Assembly: GCA_020650975.1 (NCBI GenBank)
Contig: JAIPMN010003608.1
Span: 1-20,520, forward strand
DNA: 20,520 nucleotides
Origin: Apostichopus californicus
Taxonomy: Eukaryota; Echinodermata; Holothuroidea; Aspidochirotida; Stichopodidae
Direction of reading: 5' to 3'
Shown: one piece after another, positions 11,701 through 18,000 of the stretch
How positions within the stretch are numbered: the first letter of the stretch is position 1
How the letters are laid out: the number at the start of each line of letters is the position of its first letter
Notes under the pieces: model-generated
Told to the model about the DNA's origin: nothing
The model's database searches: none
What the model saw: the letters and a program-made list of their open reading frames with translations, nothing else
Translations under genes and position numbers: made by a program

Positions 11701-13033
11701 TATGAACTACCTGGGATCACTGCTCTTAACTTTGTACTTCAGAAGTCATTGGGAGGTGGTGGCGTTGCATCTATGAGGGCAGATCCACAGGTAAGCATAA
11801 GATTGTTGTAAATCAAAAACAACTGTTGAAAGCATTTTCTAAGAATGCCGAATAGCAAACTTTTTGCAACCTCTTAATAATTGTTACTGAAATTGAAGGT
11901 TTCTTAAATTTTGTCAGGATGTTCATATGGATTCTAAAGGCTTTATTATGGCATTTTCTTGAGTTTAGAGTGGAGTTGTACGAAATTTCACTTCATTTGG
12001 CGTATTAACAGAGTGACATGATGAAAAGTTTCTCGTAATACTGGCTCTTTCTTACAAATTGACCGATTTGAATGACAAGTGTGCTATATATAAAAAGAGG
12101 AGAGGGCTCTTAACCATCTACATCATTCTTGGAAGATTTGAAAAAAGTCACAATTTTCGCCAAAATTTGAAAAAATGGTAAGGGTATTATAGCCTTACAA
12201 AATTGTCAAGTTTGGACCAAAATTAAAGTGTGTTAAGTCAGGATGTCCATATGGATTCTTAAGGCTCTATTATGGCATTTCCTGGAGTGCTATATGAGGA
12301 GGAGAGGGCTCTACACCATTCTGGGAAGAATTTTTAAAAGTTGTGAATTAGGCCAAAACTTGAAAAAATGGTAAGGGTATACTATAGCCTTACAAAATTG
12401 TCAAATTTGGACCAAAATTGAAGCATCACAAGTCAGGATGTCCATAAGAACTCTAAAGTATCTATTATAGCATTTCCTGGAGTGCTATATAAGGAGGAGA
12501 GCACTCTACACCATCTACATCATTCTGGGAAGAATTTTTAAAAAGTCTACATTTTAGGTCAAAATTTGAAAAAAAGGGTAAGGCTATAGCCTTACAAAAT
12601 TGTCAACTTTGGATCAAAATTGAAGTTTCTCAAGGATGTCAATATGGATGTCAATATGGATTCAAGATGTCAATATGGATTCTAAAGGCTCCATTCTGAC
12701 CTCTGAGAATAATATCTGATTTGTTGTTATGCTGATGGCAAAACAATGAGAGAAGTTAAATATCAGGTTTCCACTTGATGCATGACATTGAACTTTTGTG
12801 TAGTGTTGCACCACATCGTTATTCATGCCAGAGATGGTTAATGTCACTTGTTTATTCCTCCATTGCTTGAACTCAAGTAAATGTTGAGCAAGTTTATCAA
12901 ATATTTAATGGCTGTCTCTCTCTTTCTCTCTCTCTCTTTTTCAAAGGGTAAATGTTATGGCCAAATGTTACTGGATTTTGAGATACCGAATCTGCCAGAC
13001 CTGCTTTCCAAGACTAACAGTAACAGTAGATGA
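2564..13033 (+). CDS. AtuA-family (DUF1446) protein, C-terminal 383 residues, 11 exons, 5' partial
   Basis: The exons are 2564-2760, 3304-3374, 5478-5584, 6810-6867, 7338-7482, 8034-8073, 8752-8803, 9421-9601, 10577-10700, 11700-11790 and 12947-13033. All have AG/GT borders and compatible phases, giving 383 codons plus TGA. The first part matches the end of the AtuA N-terminal domain, including [27 protein letters not shown] and [14 protein letters not shown]. The last ~110 residues match the small C-terminal AtuA-like domain: ARSGDK-type [41 protein letters not shown] and MRADPQGK. A low-complexity linker rich in P, S, T and E in exon 8 joins the two. Bacterial AtuA belongs to the gene set for growth on acyclic terpenes (citronellol/geraniol route), but its biochemical step is not settled and the role of animal members is unknown. 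The missing N-terminal exons should encode roughly 250-300 residues left of the window. No targeting signal can be judged. Confidence 0.9.
2761..3303 (+). repeat. Intron with G-rich tandem repeat (about 2790-3030)
   Basis: Units start with GTGGAGGAGG at about 2792, 2897 and 2969. They carry TGGTTGGGTGAGTGAG, a run of GGGG blocks and then TTGCTATAGGTT. The first unit has an inner duplication of GGGTGAGTGA. The repeat begins only about 30 bp after the donor, so the nascent RNA would carry many G-runs next to the splice site. The rest of the intron, 3030-3303, shows nothing clear. Confidence 0.7.
3304..3374 (+). CDS. AtuA-like exon (window exon 2)
   Basis: Acceptor CCCCTCTAG; donor AAG/gttagc. 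The split codon restores Asp, followed by [20 protein letters not shown] and KYK. This matches the family region where a GARG-type turn follows the DFSNV strand. It ends in phase 0. Confidence 0.9.
3375..4499 (+). other. Intron, left part, no recognisable feature
   Basis: About 1.1 kb of AT-rich intron with no exon-like segment and no clear tandem structure by eye. Confidence 0.6.
4500..5300 (+). repeat. Degenerate tandem array rich in AGGTCA half-sites
   Basis: About five diverged units of 115-142 bp. The anchor (A)AGCTTG..GAACTTCA recurs at 4748, 4882 and 5024, with a weaker copy at 4633. Between anchors come GTGGAGGTCAAAGGTCATTTTGGGTCAACA-like stretches. These include a perfect direct repeat AGGTCA-A-AGGTCA at 4823-4835 and near matches at 4705-4717 and about 5096. 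Related pieces lie at 1333-1370, 2094-2135 and 5276-5300, so it is probably a dispersed family that expanded locally. Confidence 0.7.
5478..5584 (+). CDS. AtuA-like exon (window exon 3)
   Basis: Acceptor TTTGATTCGCAG; donor AG/gtaacc. The exon starts in phase 0 and ends with two bases of an Arg codon. It encodes [31 protein letters not shown] and NILKR. The [15 protein letters not shown] block corresponds to the conserved G-P-x-A-x-E-K-A stretch of the family. Confidence 0.92.
5585..6809 (+). repeat. Intron with TTTGG-rich tandem repeat (about 6137-6297)
   Basis: A ~50-bp segment beginning CCATTTTGTTTGGTTTGGTC occurs at 6142 and 6228 (period 86), with shorter TTTGCTGTATTGCTTGGTTT copies in between. 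The flanks also look related: GTTAAATGATAA..ATGCTGATG-like ends occur near 6095 and 6330. The open frame through this block (6136-6324) is only the repeat. Nothing else is evident in the intron. Confidence 0.65.
6810..6867 (+). CDS. AtuA-like exon (window exon 4)
   Basis: Acceptor TTTTCTTAACCAG; donor CAG/gtagac. Only 58 nt long; it completes an Arg codon and encodes [19 protein letters not shown], ending in phase 0. Support comes from the exact phase fit with both neighbours. Confidence 0.88.
6868..7337 (+). other. Intron, no recognisable feature
   Basis: AT-rich intron of 470 bp. The open frame at 7070-7279 has no coding character and no family match. A pyrimidine-rich stretch leads into the acceptor at 7336-7337. 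Confidence 0.6.
7338..7482 (+). CDS. AtuA-like exon (window exon 5)
   Basis: Acceptor CTTTGCTGGTAG; donor ATGG/gtaagg. It encodes [20 protein letters not shown], then [12 protein letters not shown] and [13 protein letters not shown]. The [11 protein letters not shown] motif is the animal form of the conserved LGADS..G..A motif of bacterial members. The exon ends one base into an Ala codon. Its 3' half and donor are duplicated twice just downstream. Confidence 0.93.
7397..7760 (+). repeat. Triplicated exon 3' half plus splice donor, 122-bp period
   Basis: Three units start at 7397 (the real exon), 7519 and 7641. Each carries the last ~86 bases of the exon, the donor GGCATGGGTAAGG and ~36 bases of intron ending ACAGAGCTACAAATCCAAG. 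Units 2 and 3 share ATTAATTCTG and GAACTGGCC against ATCAGCGCTG and GAACTTGCC in the real exon, so they come from one copy that duplicated again. Unit 2 is still open in the exon frame; unit 3 has TAG at 7672-7674. Reading on from the first donor gives TAG at 7521-7523, so use of a later donor would truncate the protein. Confidence 0.9.
8034..8073 (+). CDS. AtuA-like exon (window exon 6)
   Basis: Acceptor CTTCCTTGCAATAG; donor GAT/gtaagt. This is a 40-nt micro-like exon encoding (A)[12 protein letters not shown](I), split at both ends (phase 1 in, phase 2 out). The Gly-rich loop matches the N-G-P-A-G-G-G region of bacterial homologues. Confidence 0.9.
8127..8486 (+). mobile_element. hAT-like MITE, truncated at its right end
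   Basis: The left end reads CAGTGGCGGAGCTAGGGG, a hAT-type terminal repeat. The body matches, in opposite orientation, the complete element at 19108-19481. A 62-bp block at 8222-8283 has one A/G difference between the two copies. The right end stops after TCAGGGGGGCATCC and lacks the closing inverted repeat, so no target-site duplication can be read. There is no transposase frame; the minus-strand open frame across it is chance. Confidence 0.8.
8752..8803 (+). CDS. AtuA-like exon (window exon 7)
   Basis: Acceptor ATTTCTTTTACAG after an (AT)n stretch; donor AAC/gtaggt. It completes an Ile codon and encodes [17 protein letters not shown], equivalent to the L..YS.L.P.E.V segment in bacterial AtuA proteins. 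It ends in phase 0. Confidence 0.9.
8804..9420 (+). other. Intron, no recognisable feature
   Basis: 617 bp of intron without repeat or exon signal by eye. The reading frame of the next exon stays open for ~78 bases left of its acceptor, but that part lacks family similarity. Confidence 0.55.
9421..9601 (+). CDS. AtuA-like exon (window exon 8)
   Basis: Acceptor ATATTCTGTGAAG; donor TTG/gtgagt. The 5' half encodes [14 protein letters not shown] and then an acidic linker rich in P, S, T and E ([19 protein letters not shown]). The 3' half opens the C-terminal domain with [20 protein letters not shown] and NV. RSGDKAN is the signature of that domain. The acceptor pyrimidine tract is weak, but phase and similarity support it. 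Confidence 0.9.
9602..10576 (+). other. Intron, no clear feature
   Basis: 975 bp of intron. Around 9730-9790 short TATGCAC/CACCTCTAT words recur, and CAGTGGCGTGTCCCC at 10297-10311 resembles a hAT terminus but has no partner. No exon is supported, including the open frames at 9720-9962 and 9779-9970. Confidence 0.5.
10577..10700 (+). CDS. AtuA-like exon (window exon 9)
   Basis: Acceptor CCATATCTACAG; donor GAG/gtaagc. It encodes [20 protein letters not shown] followed by [19 protein letters not shown]. The VIAR.P.YLP.L...LT.E.V..YF.H pattern is the central part of the C-terminal AtuA-like domain. It ends with two bases of an Arg codon. Confidence 0.93.
10701..11699 (+). other. Intron with a hairpin and an acceptor duplication
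   Basis: The left part has a 12-bp perfect hairpin, CATGGAGCTATA/TATAGCTCCATG with loop AACA (10796-10823). The middle (about 10900-11450) shows only a small inverted pair GATCAAG/CTTGATC near 11072-11089. The minus-strand open frame at 11014-11223 has no support. The right end holds the duplicated acceptor region described separately. Confidence 0.6.
11491..11716 (+). repeat. Duplicated exon 5' edge plus acceptor, 67/42-bp spacing
   Basis: The exon start TATGAACTA occurs at 11525, 11592, 11634 and 11701, spaced 67, 42 and 67. Each is preceded by TGTTACTTTC- or TGCTATTTTCC-like tract, and the 109-bp (67+42) block as a whole is doubled (TTCTAATGTACAAA near 11494 and 11603). The copies at 11525 and 11592 have lost the AG. 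The copy at 11634 keeps TTACTTTCAG/A and stays usable as an acceptor. Starting there would run into TGA at the real exon edge. Confidence 0.8.
11700..11790 (+). CDS. AtuA-like exon (window exon 10)
   Basis: Acceptor GTTGTTACTTTCAG; donor CAG/gtaagc. It completes Arg and encodes [20 protein letters not shown], then [14 protein letters not shown]....LNFVL...LGGGG..S.R.DPQGK is the best conserved block of the C-terminal domain. It ends in phase 0. Confidence 0.94.
11913..12690 (+). repeat. Intronic ~195-bp tandem array with an internal palindrome
   Basis: GTCAGGATGT(T/C)CATA marks units at 11913, 12237 and 12432, with a broken one near 12630 where ATGTCAATATGGAT is itself repeated three times. 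Each unit holds TATTATGGCATTTCCTGGAG, GTGCTATATxAGGAGGAGAG and then a hairpin, GTAAGG(G)..ATAGCCTTAC. In the third unit the hairpin is a perfect 18-bp palindrome, GTAAGGCTATAGCCTTAC (12578-12595). The first interval is longer (324 bp) because of unrelated sequence near 11990-12060. Confidence 0.75.
12947..13033 (+). CDS. AtuA-like terminal exon (window exon 11) with stop
   Basis: The acceptor lies after a long (TC)n tract, TCTCTCTTTTTCAAAG. The exon encodes [20 protein letters not shown] and SKTNSNSR, then TGA at 13031-13033. It finishes the DPQ/GK motif across the intron and ends, as in other members, shortly after the last strand of the C-terminal domain. Confidence 0.93.
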   Translation, partial: GKCYGQMLLDFEIPNLPDLLSKTNSNSR

Positions 13034-13089
13034 TCCGAATTAGTCATCACAAAGTGTGCTTTCATTTAGTTTTCTACATCATCATAAAT

Positions 13090-13095
13090 AATAAA
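13090..13095 (+). promoter_or_regulatory. Polyadenylation signal of the AtuA-like gene
   Basis: AATAAA lies 57 nt after the stop codon on the same strand. The implied 3' UTR is very short (about 70-90 nt). No longer alternative was identified. Confidence 0.65.
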
Positions 13096-13203
13096 ACAGG
13101 AAAATCTGATGAGGAAATTTATCAACTGATATTTTAAGAACAAAATAATTTGGACTAGGATGGCATTTGGAACCAATGACCTCAGGAAAAACCAGGCTTG
13201 CAA

Positions 13204-13239
13204 TCCATCAAATAATGGAACTATCCATTATTTGATGGA
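13204..13239. other. Perfect 16-bp inverted repeat, 4-nt loop
   Basis: TCCATCAAATAATGGA, loop ACTA, TCCATTATTTGATGGA. It lies about 110 nt beyond the AATAAA of the AtuA-like gene. It could be a short palindromic element end or a hairpin in readthrough RNA. No flanking element was seen. Confidence 0.8.
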
Positions 13240-14827
13240 CTGCCATTCAATCTGAAGATGCAAATACCCACAATGATCCTATAGGTTTGATGATTCTAGC
13301 TAAAAGTTGTCATCAACCTGGCTTTTAATATAGTTCTGAATTAGATTTGGAAATTCGAATGAGATATAAAACTGGACTGAATCAAACAAAGTCCAATTTG
13401 TACCATCCAAAGTCCAATTTATACCATCATTCCTTTTCCTTCAGAACTCACAGGGTAAAAATCTAGAAACATTTTTTTTGCCAATGCCCAAATTTTTACA
13501 AACAAAATATTATTGAAGGACCTATCTTCTGTGCCTTGCACAGAATGTTTATAATTTTGTAACATAACAATCACAAGAAAGCAAATTAAAATCATTTATG
13601 TTATTTCAAGAGGAGGTGGCTTTGGAATATGAAGTTAATAAATTTGAAGGGGAATCTGTTGTAATTCAAAGAACTGATCTTGAATCAGAGCTGGAATCAT
13701 GTATTCATTGTATTAGTGTCAATATTAAATTATGTATGTGTGTATGATGAGCTACTCAAATGGAGTACTACAAACTGTGCACAGACTGAGAGAGATGATT
13801 GATTGAGAGAACTGGAATTGTACCTGGTAACATTGCTTTGCTAGTAATATACAAGAAATTATAAGTTGGACATAAAAAAAATTAAAAATTAGCTATTATC
13901 CTTCAAAGATTTTATGGCCATTGGAGTATGTAAAGGTCATAACATTGATCTTAATAGCTAACAGTTTGGCAAGTAGTGTGCAATTTGAATGTTTTCCGGG
14001 AACATTTAATACTTGTTACAAAAATCAAGCATGTGAAAATTAAACATTCGTATACATGTAAATGAACAGAAGAAAATTATATTTTACTCAAAAGTTGTTA
14101 TGGCATTGTCTTGTTTATTTTTTTCTTTTTGTAGTATTATATGATTTCAAACCCAAAAGAGCTCAATACACCAGAGAATAAAACACAAAAGGTTCAAAAT
14201 AGTGTAAGATTTGAAGATAAAGTCAGAATAATCTACCTTGTGACTTAAATTAGGGCTTACAATAATCTCTCCCTGCATAAAATATTTAATTTGTTTCTCT
14301 AAAATTTTTACCATAAATTTCTCAAAAAGTACCAACAACTGGGTTGTAACCTTGTAGCATTCAGTAGCTTCCTCCATTGGAAACACCTTGTAGTTCCTCT
14401 CGCTGCTATTCTCGGCTCTAGAGTCAAGATCTTATCTTCCTGATGTTAGAACAGATGGTACATCTGCAGCTAAAGCAAGAAATCAAAAGAGATCAAACTG
14501 AATGAAGACTTGGGTAAGGGGAGGAGGGAAATTGGGTATTGCAAATTCCAACCTTACAACAATCAATGCTATCCACAGCCTATCCAAAAGGTGATCATAT
14601 TGGAGCCTTATTTAAGTCATGAACATATTTAAGTTTTTGCAAATTATTTGAAGATGACCATACCTCCTATCAGCAAACAATTAAACAAAGTACCCCTGAC
14701 AGAGCCTGACAACCCTGGATACAGCAGTTTTTGTACACTGGAACCATAGTAGTTAAGTACAAATATGAACAACACTGAATTATTACCTAACGTGTAAAAC
14801 CTAAATTACAACTTTTCCATACTTAGA

Positions 14828-14833
14828 TTTATT
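14828..14833 (-). promoter_or_regulatory. Polyadenylation signal of TASP1
   Basis: AATAAA on the minus strand, 152 nt after the TASP1 stop and about 35 nt after the TAA (14868-14870) that closes the post-stop open frame. TG/T-rich sequence follows. It sets the likely end of the transcript near 14800-14815. Confidence 0.65.
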
Positions 14834-14870
14834 TTTTCCAGTAGTCTTCGACCCAACGATTAACGTTTTA

Positions 14871-14984
14871 AGGAACAATTTCCCACGTACCACCTTCTGG
14901 ATTTTTCCCTGCCAAGTTTTTTCGGGTATCATCAATGTCAACAATCCTCAGTCTCTTAGTTTCCTCATCCCACAGAAGCATCTC
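14871..14984 (-). other. In-frame, coding-like 38-codon stretch after the TASP1 stop
   Basis: Directly after the TGA (14985-14987) the same frame stays open for 38 codons to a TAA at 14868-14870. It begins EMLLWDEETKRLRIVDIDDT and ends KNPEGGTWEIVP. Composition is protein-like (three W or Y-class aromatics, balanced charge) and unlike the AT-rich 3' UTRs nearby. The family normally ends near the TGA, so this could be a readthrough extension, a tail cut off by a recent nonsense change, or chance. Confidence 0.4.
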
Positions 14985-15086
14985 TCAAGGATCTGAAAAT
15001 TTCCGCTTTTTCCTCAAATTGATCATTTCTCCTTGGACGGTCACAGATGTACCAACTTTCTCATCATTGCACCTTGACACCAAAAC
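14985..15086 (-). CDS. TASP1: TASP1 terminal exon with stop
   Basis: Acceptor TTTCGCATCTGCAG. It encodes VLVSRCNDEKVGTSVTVQGE, MINLRKKRKFSDP and TGA, matching the human end (ISRLPPGAVAGQSVAIEGG). The basic KKRK near the C-terminus is not in the human end as I recall it and could act as a nuclear signal. Confidence 0.93.
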   Translation of the reverse strand, partial: VLVSRCNDEKVGTSVTVQGEMINLRKKRKFSDP

Positions 15087-18000
15087 CTGCAGATGCGAAA
15101 TTAAGAGTGACCCAAATTATACGGTCCATTTTGTTAAAGGTCCTTCTTCAAAGGATTTACTAACTTTTAAAGAAGCTTTTGTGATAAATATTCCACACTG
15201 CTAGTTGAAAAGTAGGTTTGATTTAGTAGTACACCAGCTTTGGGATATGTTACAACAATCATGAATGCAATAAATAATTAGAAGGTAAAAATGCAAAAAG
15301 AAAGACTTTTACCTTTGCCTTGGTGTGTTGTCTCGTTTGATAGGCGACGATAAAACTGGGAGTCGTGTGAGCGAGAGACAACTCAATCACATCTTGATCA
15401 CACTTCAAAACAACGACTCCTCCAAGTTTTTCTGGTACGTCAGACAGGAATGGTGATTCTAAATCAAGACAAAGTCACCGGGAATCTTAAAAGCTTTTAC
15501 TGAGCTAGAGTCGATAGTTTGGAATTATTTTTGGGGCTACTGTACTGTACTTTTCATTCAAACTTCATTGTCTTTGATTAATCTGTGTGGACGTCCTTGC
15601 CATCATCCAGTAGTTAGATCATACTTATCCACAAGGGATGTATCATTTTAATTGTTTTGAAAAGTTCTCGGTCGATGGATTTGTGACTCGGCAATTATTA
15701 TAGACTGAGTACTCTACAATCAGCTGGAATGAACTTTGACTTCCTCTATAAGAACTGTTTGAGGTCACACTGCGCTGTGCACTTCACCGTTTTTGTTTTG
15801 TCATTAGAAGTGAAGACCATGGTCAACCTTTGTGAATTGTTAAACTTGTAAAAAGTCACTGTAGTAAAGTCTCCACAAAATCTACTCATTCTCAAGTCAA
15901 AATTTCATGGTTTACTCCAATGGCTTCCAGGGAAGGAAAGAAAACAATTCAAATTAAAATCACTTTTATAGAATGGCAGGATGTTAGACGTCCTATACTG
16001 GCTCAATTAGCATCCAAACATTCCCTGTTTAAAAGTACAGTGGATACTGACTGAATACACTCTTTGAAAACACTACCCTACTCCTACATCAATTGAGAAA
16101 CCAAATTTACAGAGTTGTATAATTTACCAAGAAATTGATCTCTGAAGACATTGACAATGGCCTCTGATTGGTTCTCGGCTGTTGCCATGGCATCGCAGCA
16201 TTGTTTGGCCAGAGAGACCCTCATCAGATCTTCTCCACATCCTGATGTACTGGCTGCCACTGTGCAACTCTCATCAGCAGAGTTGCAGTATGTCTGAGCC
16301 CAACAACCACATGCAAAACAAGCTGCCTACAGATGTGGAGAGAGAAGACAAGAACCAAGCTAAATTTAACACAACTGTAGTTACTGTACCCACAAATAAA
16401 ACAAGTATGTAGTCTTTTGTAAGATATCAATGAAAAAACAGCAATAAAGTTTTACTGCAGTGTTGACTGCCTCCAATGGTCCTTCACTGCCAAATGACAT
16501 CAGCTCTTCGGTTCTCGTAATTATTCCATTATTTTACAAGTTTTGTTAGTCTAACACTTGTTCTTTTAACTTAAACACAAATACCATGTAATGATGAAAT
16601 GAACCACCATTTGTCTATGTAAAGATGGTGACTATTATAGTTATCTTTGTGACCTGAAGTCTTGAGTGCTAGACTATGCAGTCCAGCCACTTCAGCCACT
16701 GGTGCCTCAAAGGAATTTTACTTACACTAATGGAAGTTTAATAACAATATATGTTGTATGACTAAAGCCATCCTTCAAGCAAGTCATTTACCACAGTACA
16801 AACACGTTGCTTGCAAAGAAAAATAAAATCCACAGATGAATGTACCAATAATTCTCCGGTCTGCAACAACATGCATGATGAAACAGATATTGTCCATCTA
16901 CTTCTACAACTAGTCTTTAATACAGAAAAATTCCCCCAATTAAATACCAATAAAAATTAACATCTAAGCCAAATTTGGAAAAAAACATAATTCACAAAAC
17001 CTATATTGGTGTTCTTGTCTATATTAAGAGTGAATTGTTTTTACAACTATACTGCAAGACCAGATTAATTAGCATCTGGGGAGATTTTATTCCATGTCAT
17101 GTCCTGAAAACATTAAATGAAATAGTTGTATGCTATAGTCTTATGACAGACTTATCACTGAATGTGAAGTGGGAGAGATGGAAAGGATATTAAAGAAACT
17201 CAAAACATATTAAATAAATGAATGCCTAAAGATGGGAAAGACAAGAGACTAACATGCCCAACTCGACCAGAGGCCTTCAATAGAATTCCTCCGCTAGAAA
17301 CTGCACTGGCAGCATTGCCTTGTGAATCTACACAGACGGCTCCCACAGTGTCAAGGGCTGTGTCCTGAGAACTTCTCTGCTGTATACAGAGCAAGAACAA
17401 AAATACATCACTACATCTTGTAGAAGAATGGTTTATTGTTATAACCAGTCATTTTACTTTCCAAAAGAAACACATCAGTAGAAGATCAGAAGCACACTCA
17501 CACTTTGCCTCATTTAAACTTTATCTTTGAACTTGCCTCATTTAAACATTTAAACTTAAAATATTTTACTGAATTCTTCCGAGTTTTATCATATGCAACA
17601 GTTACAGTTTCACTTTGGGGTCAAAACAGGCCTGAACACAAATCAATGTGCGGGTACCCTTCCTCTTCAACTCAAATGTTCCCTTCCTTCTCCACTCCCC
17701 CCCCCCCCATCACTCCTCTTCTCATAGCTCTCTTCTACCATTTTTTCTCCACACCTTTCTGTCTTTGTCCTTCTCCAGTTTATTCCCTACCCCTTTCTTT
17801 ATCCTCTCTTTGTCCCTCCACTGTTTATCTCCCACCTCTCCTCTTCCCCTGTTGGTTTCTTTCTTTCTTCTCTCCATCCCTTGTCTACTAATCCCCTTAC
17901 ATCTATCTCTTTGTGTTCACCATGCTCATTAACATGTCTGTATGCTGTGTGTGTTTTTGTCCCTTCAGTTACTGTTACTTGTCATTTCGCCTTTGAAGAA

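Larger units (their letters stand above)
13034..14827. other. Convergent intergenic region
   Basis: The tail-to-tail spacer has no supported gene. It holds the 3' ends of both genes and a perfect hairpin at 13204-13239. A minus-strand open frame at 14147-14386 starts with a coding-like stretch, but this lies beyond the TASP1 polyadenylation signal, turns AT-rich and matches nothing I recognise. Confidence 0.55.

Noticed and set aside
14147-14386. Minus-strand open frame beginning FPMEEATECYKV, possibly a further exon
   Set aside because: It lies past the TASP1 polyadenylation signal, has no clear acceptor in the right phase, turns AT-rich, and I recognise no family. It could still be an exon of an unknown gene.
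14985-14987. TASP1 TGA as a selenocysteine codon
   Set aside because: The stop agrees with the normal family length, and only about 50-60 nt would remain after the next stop before the poly(A) site, too little for a SECIS element.
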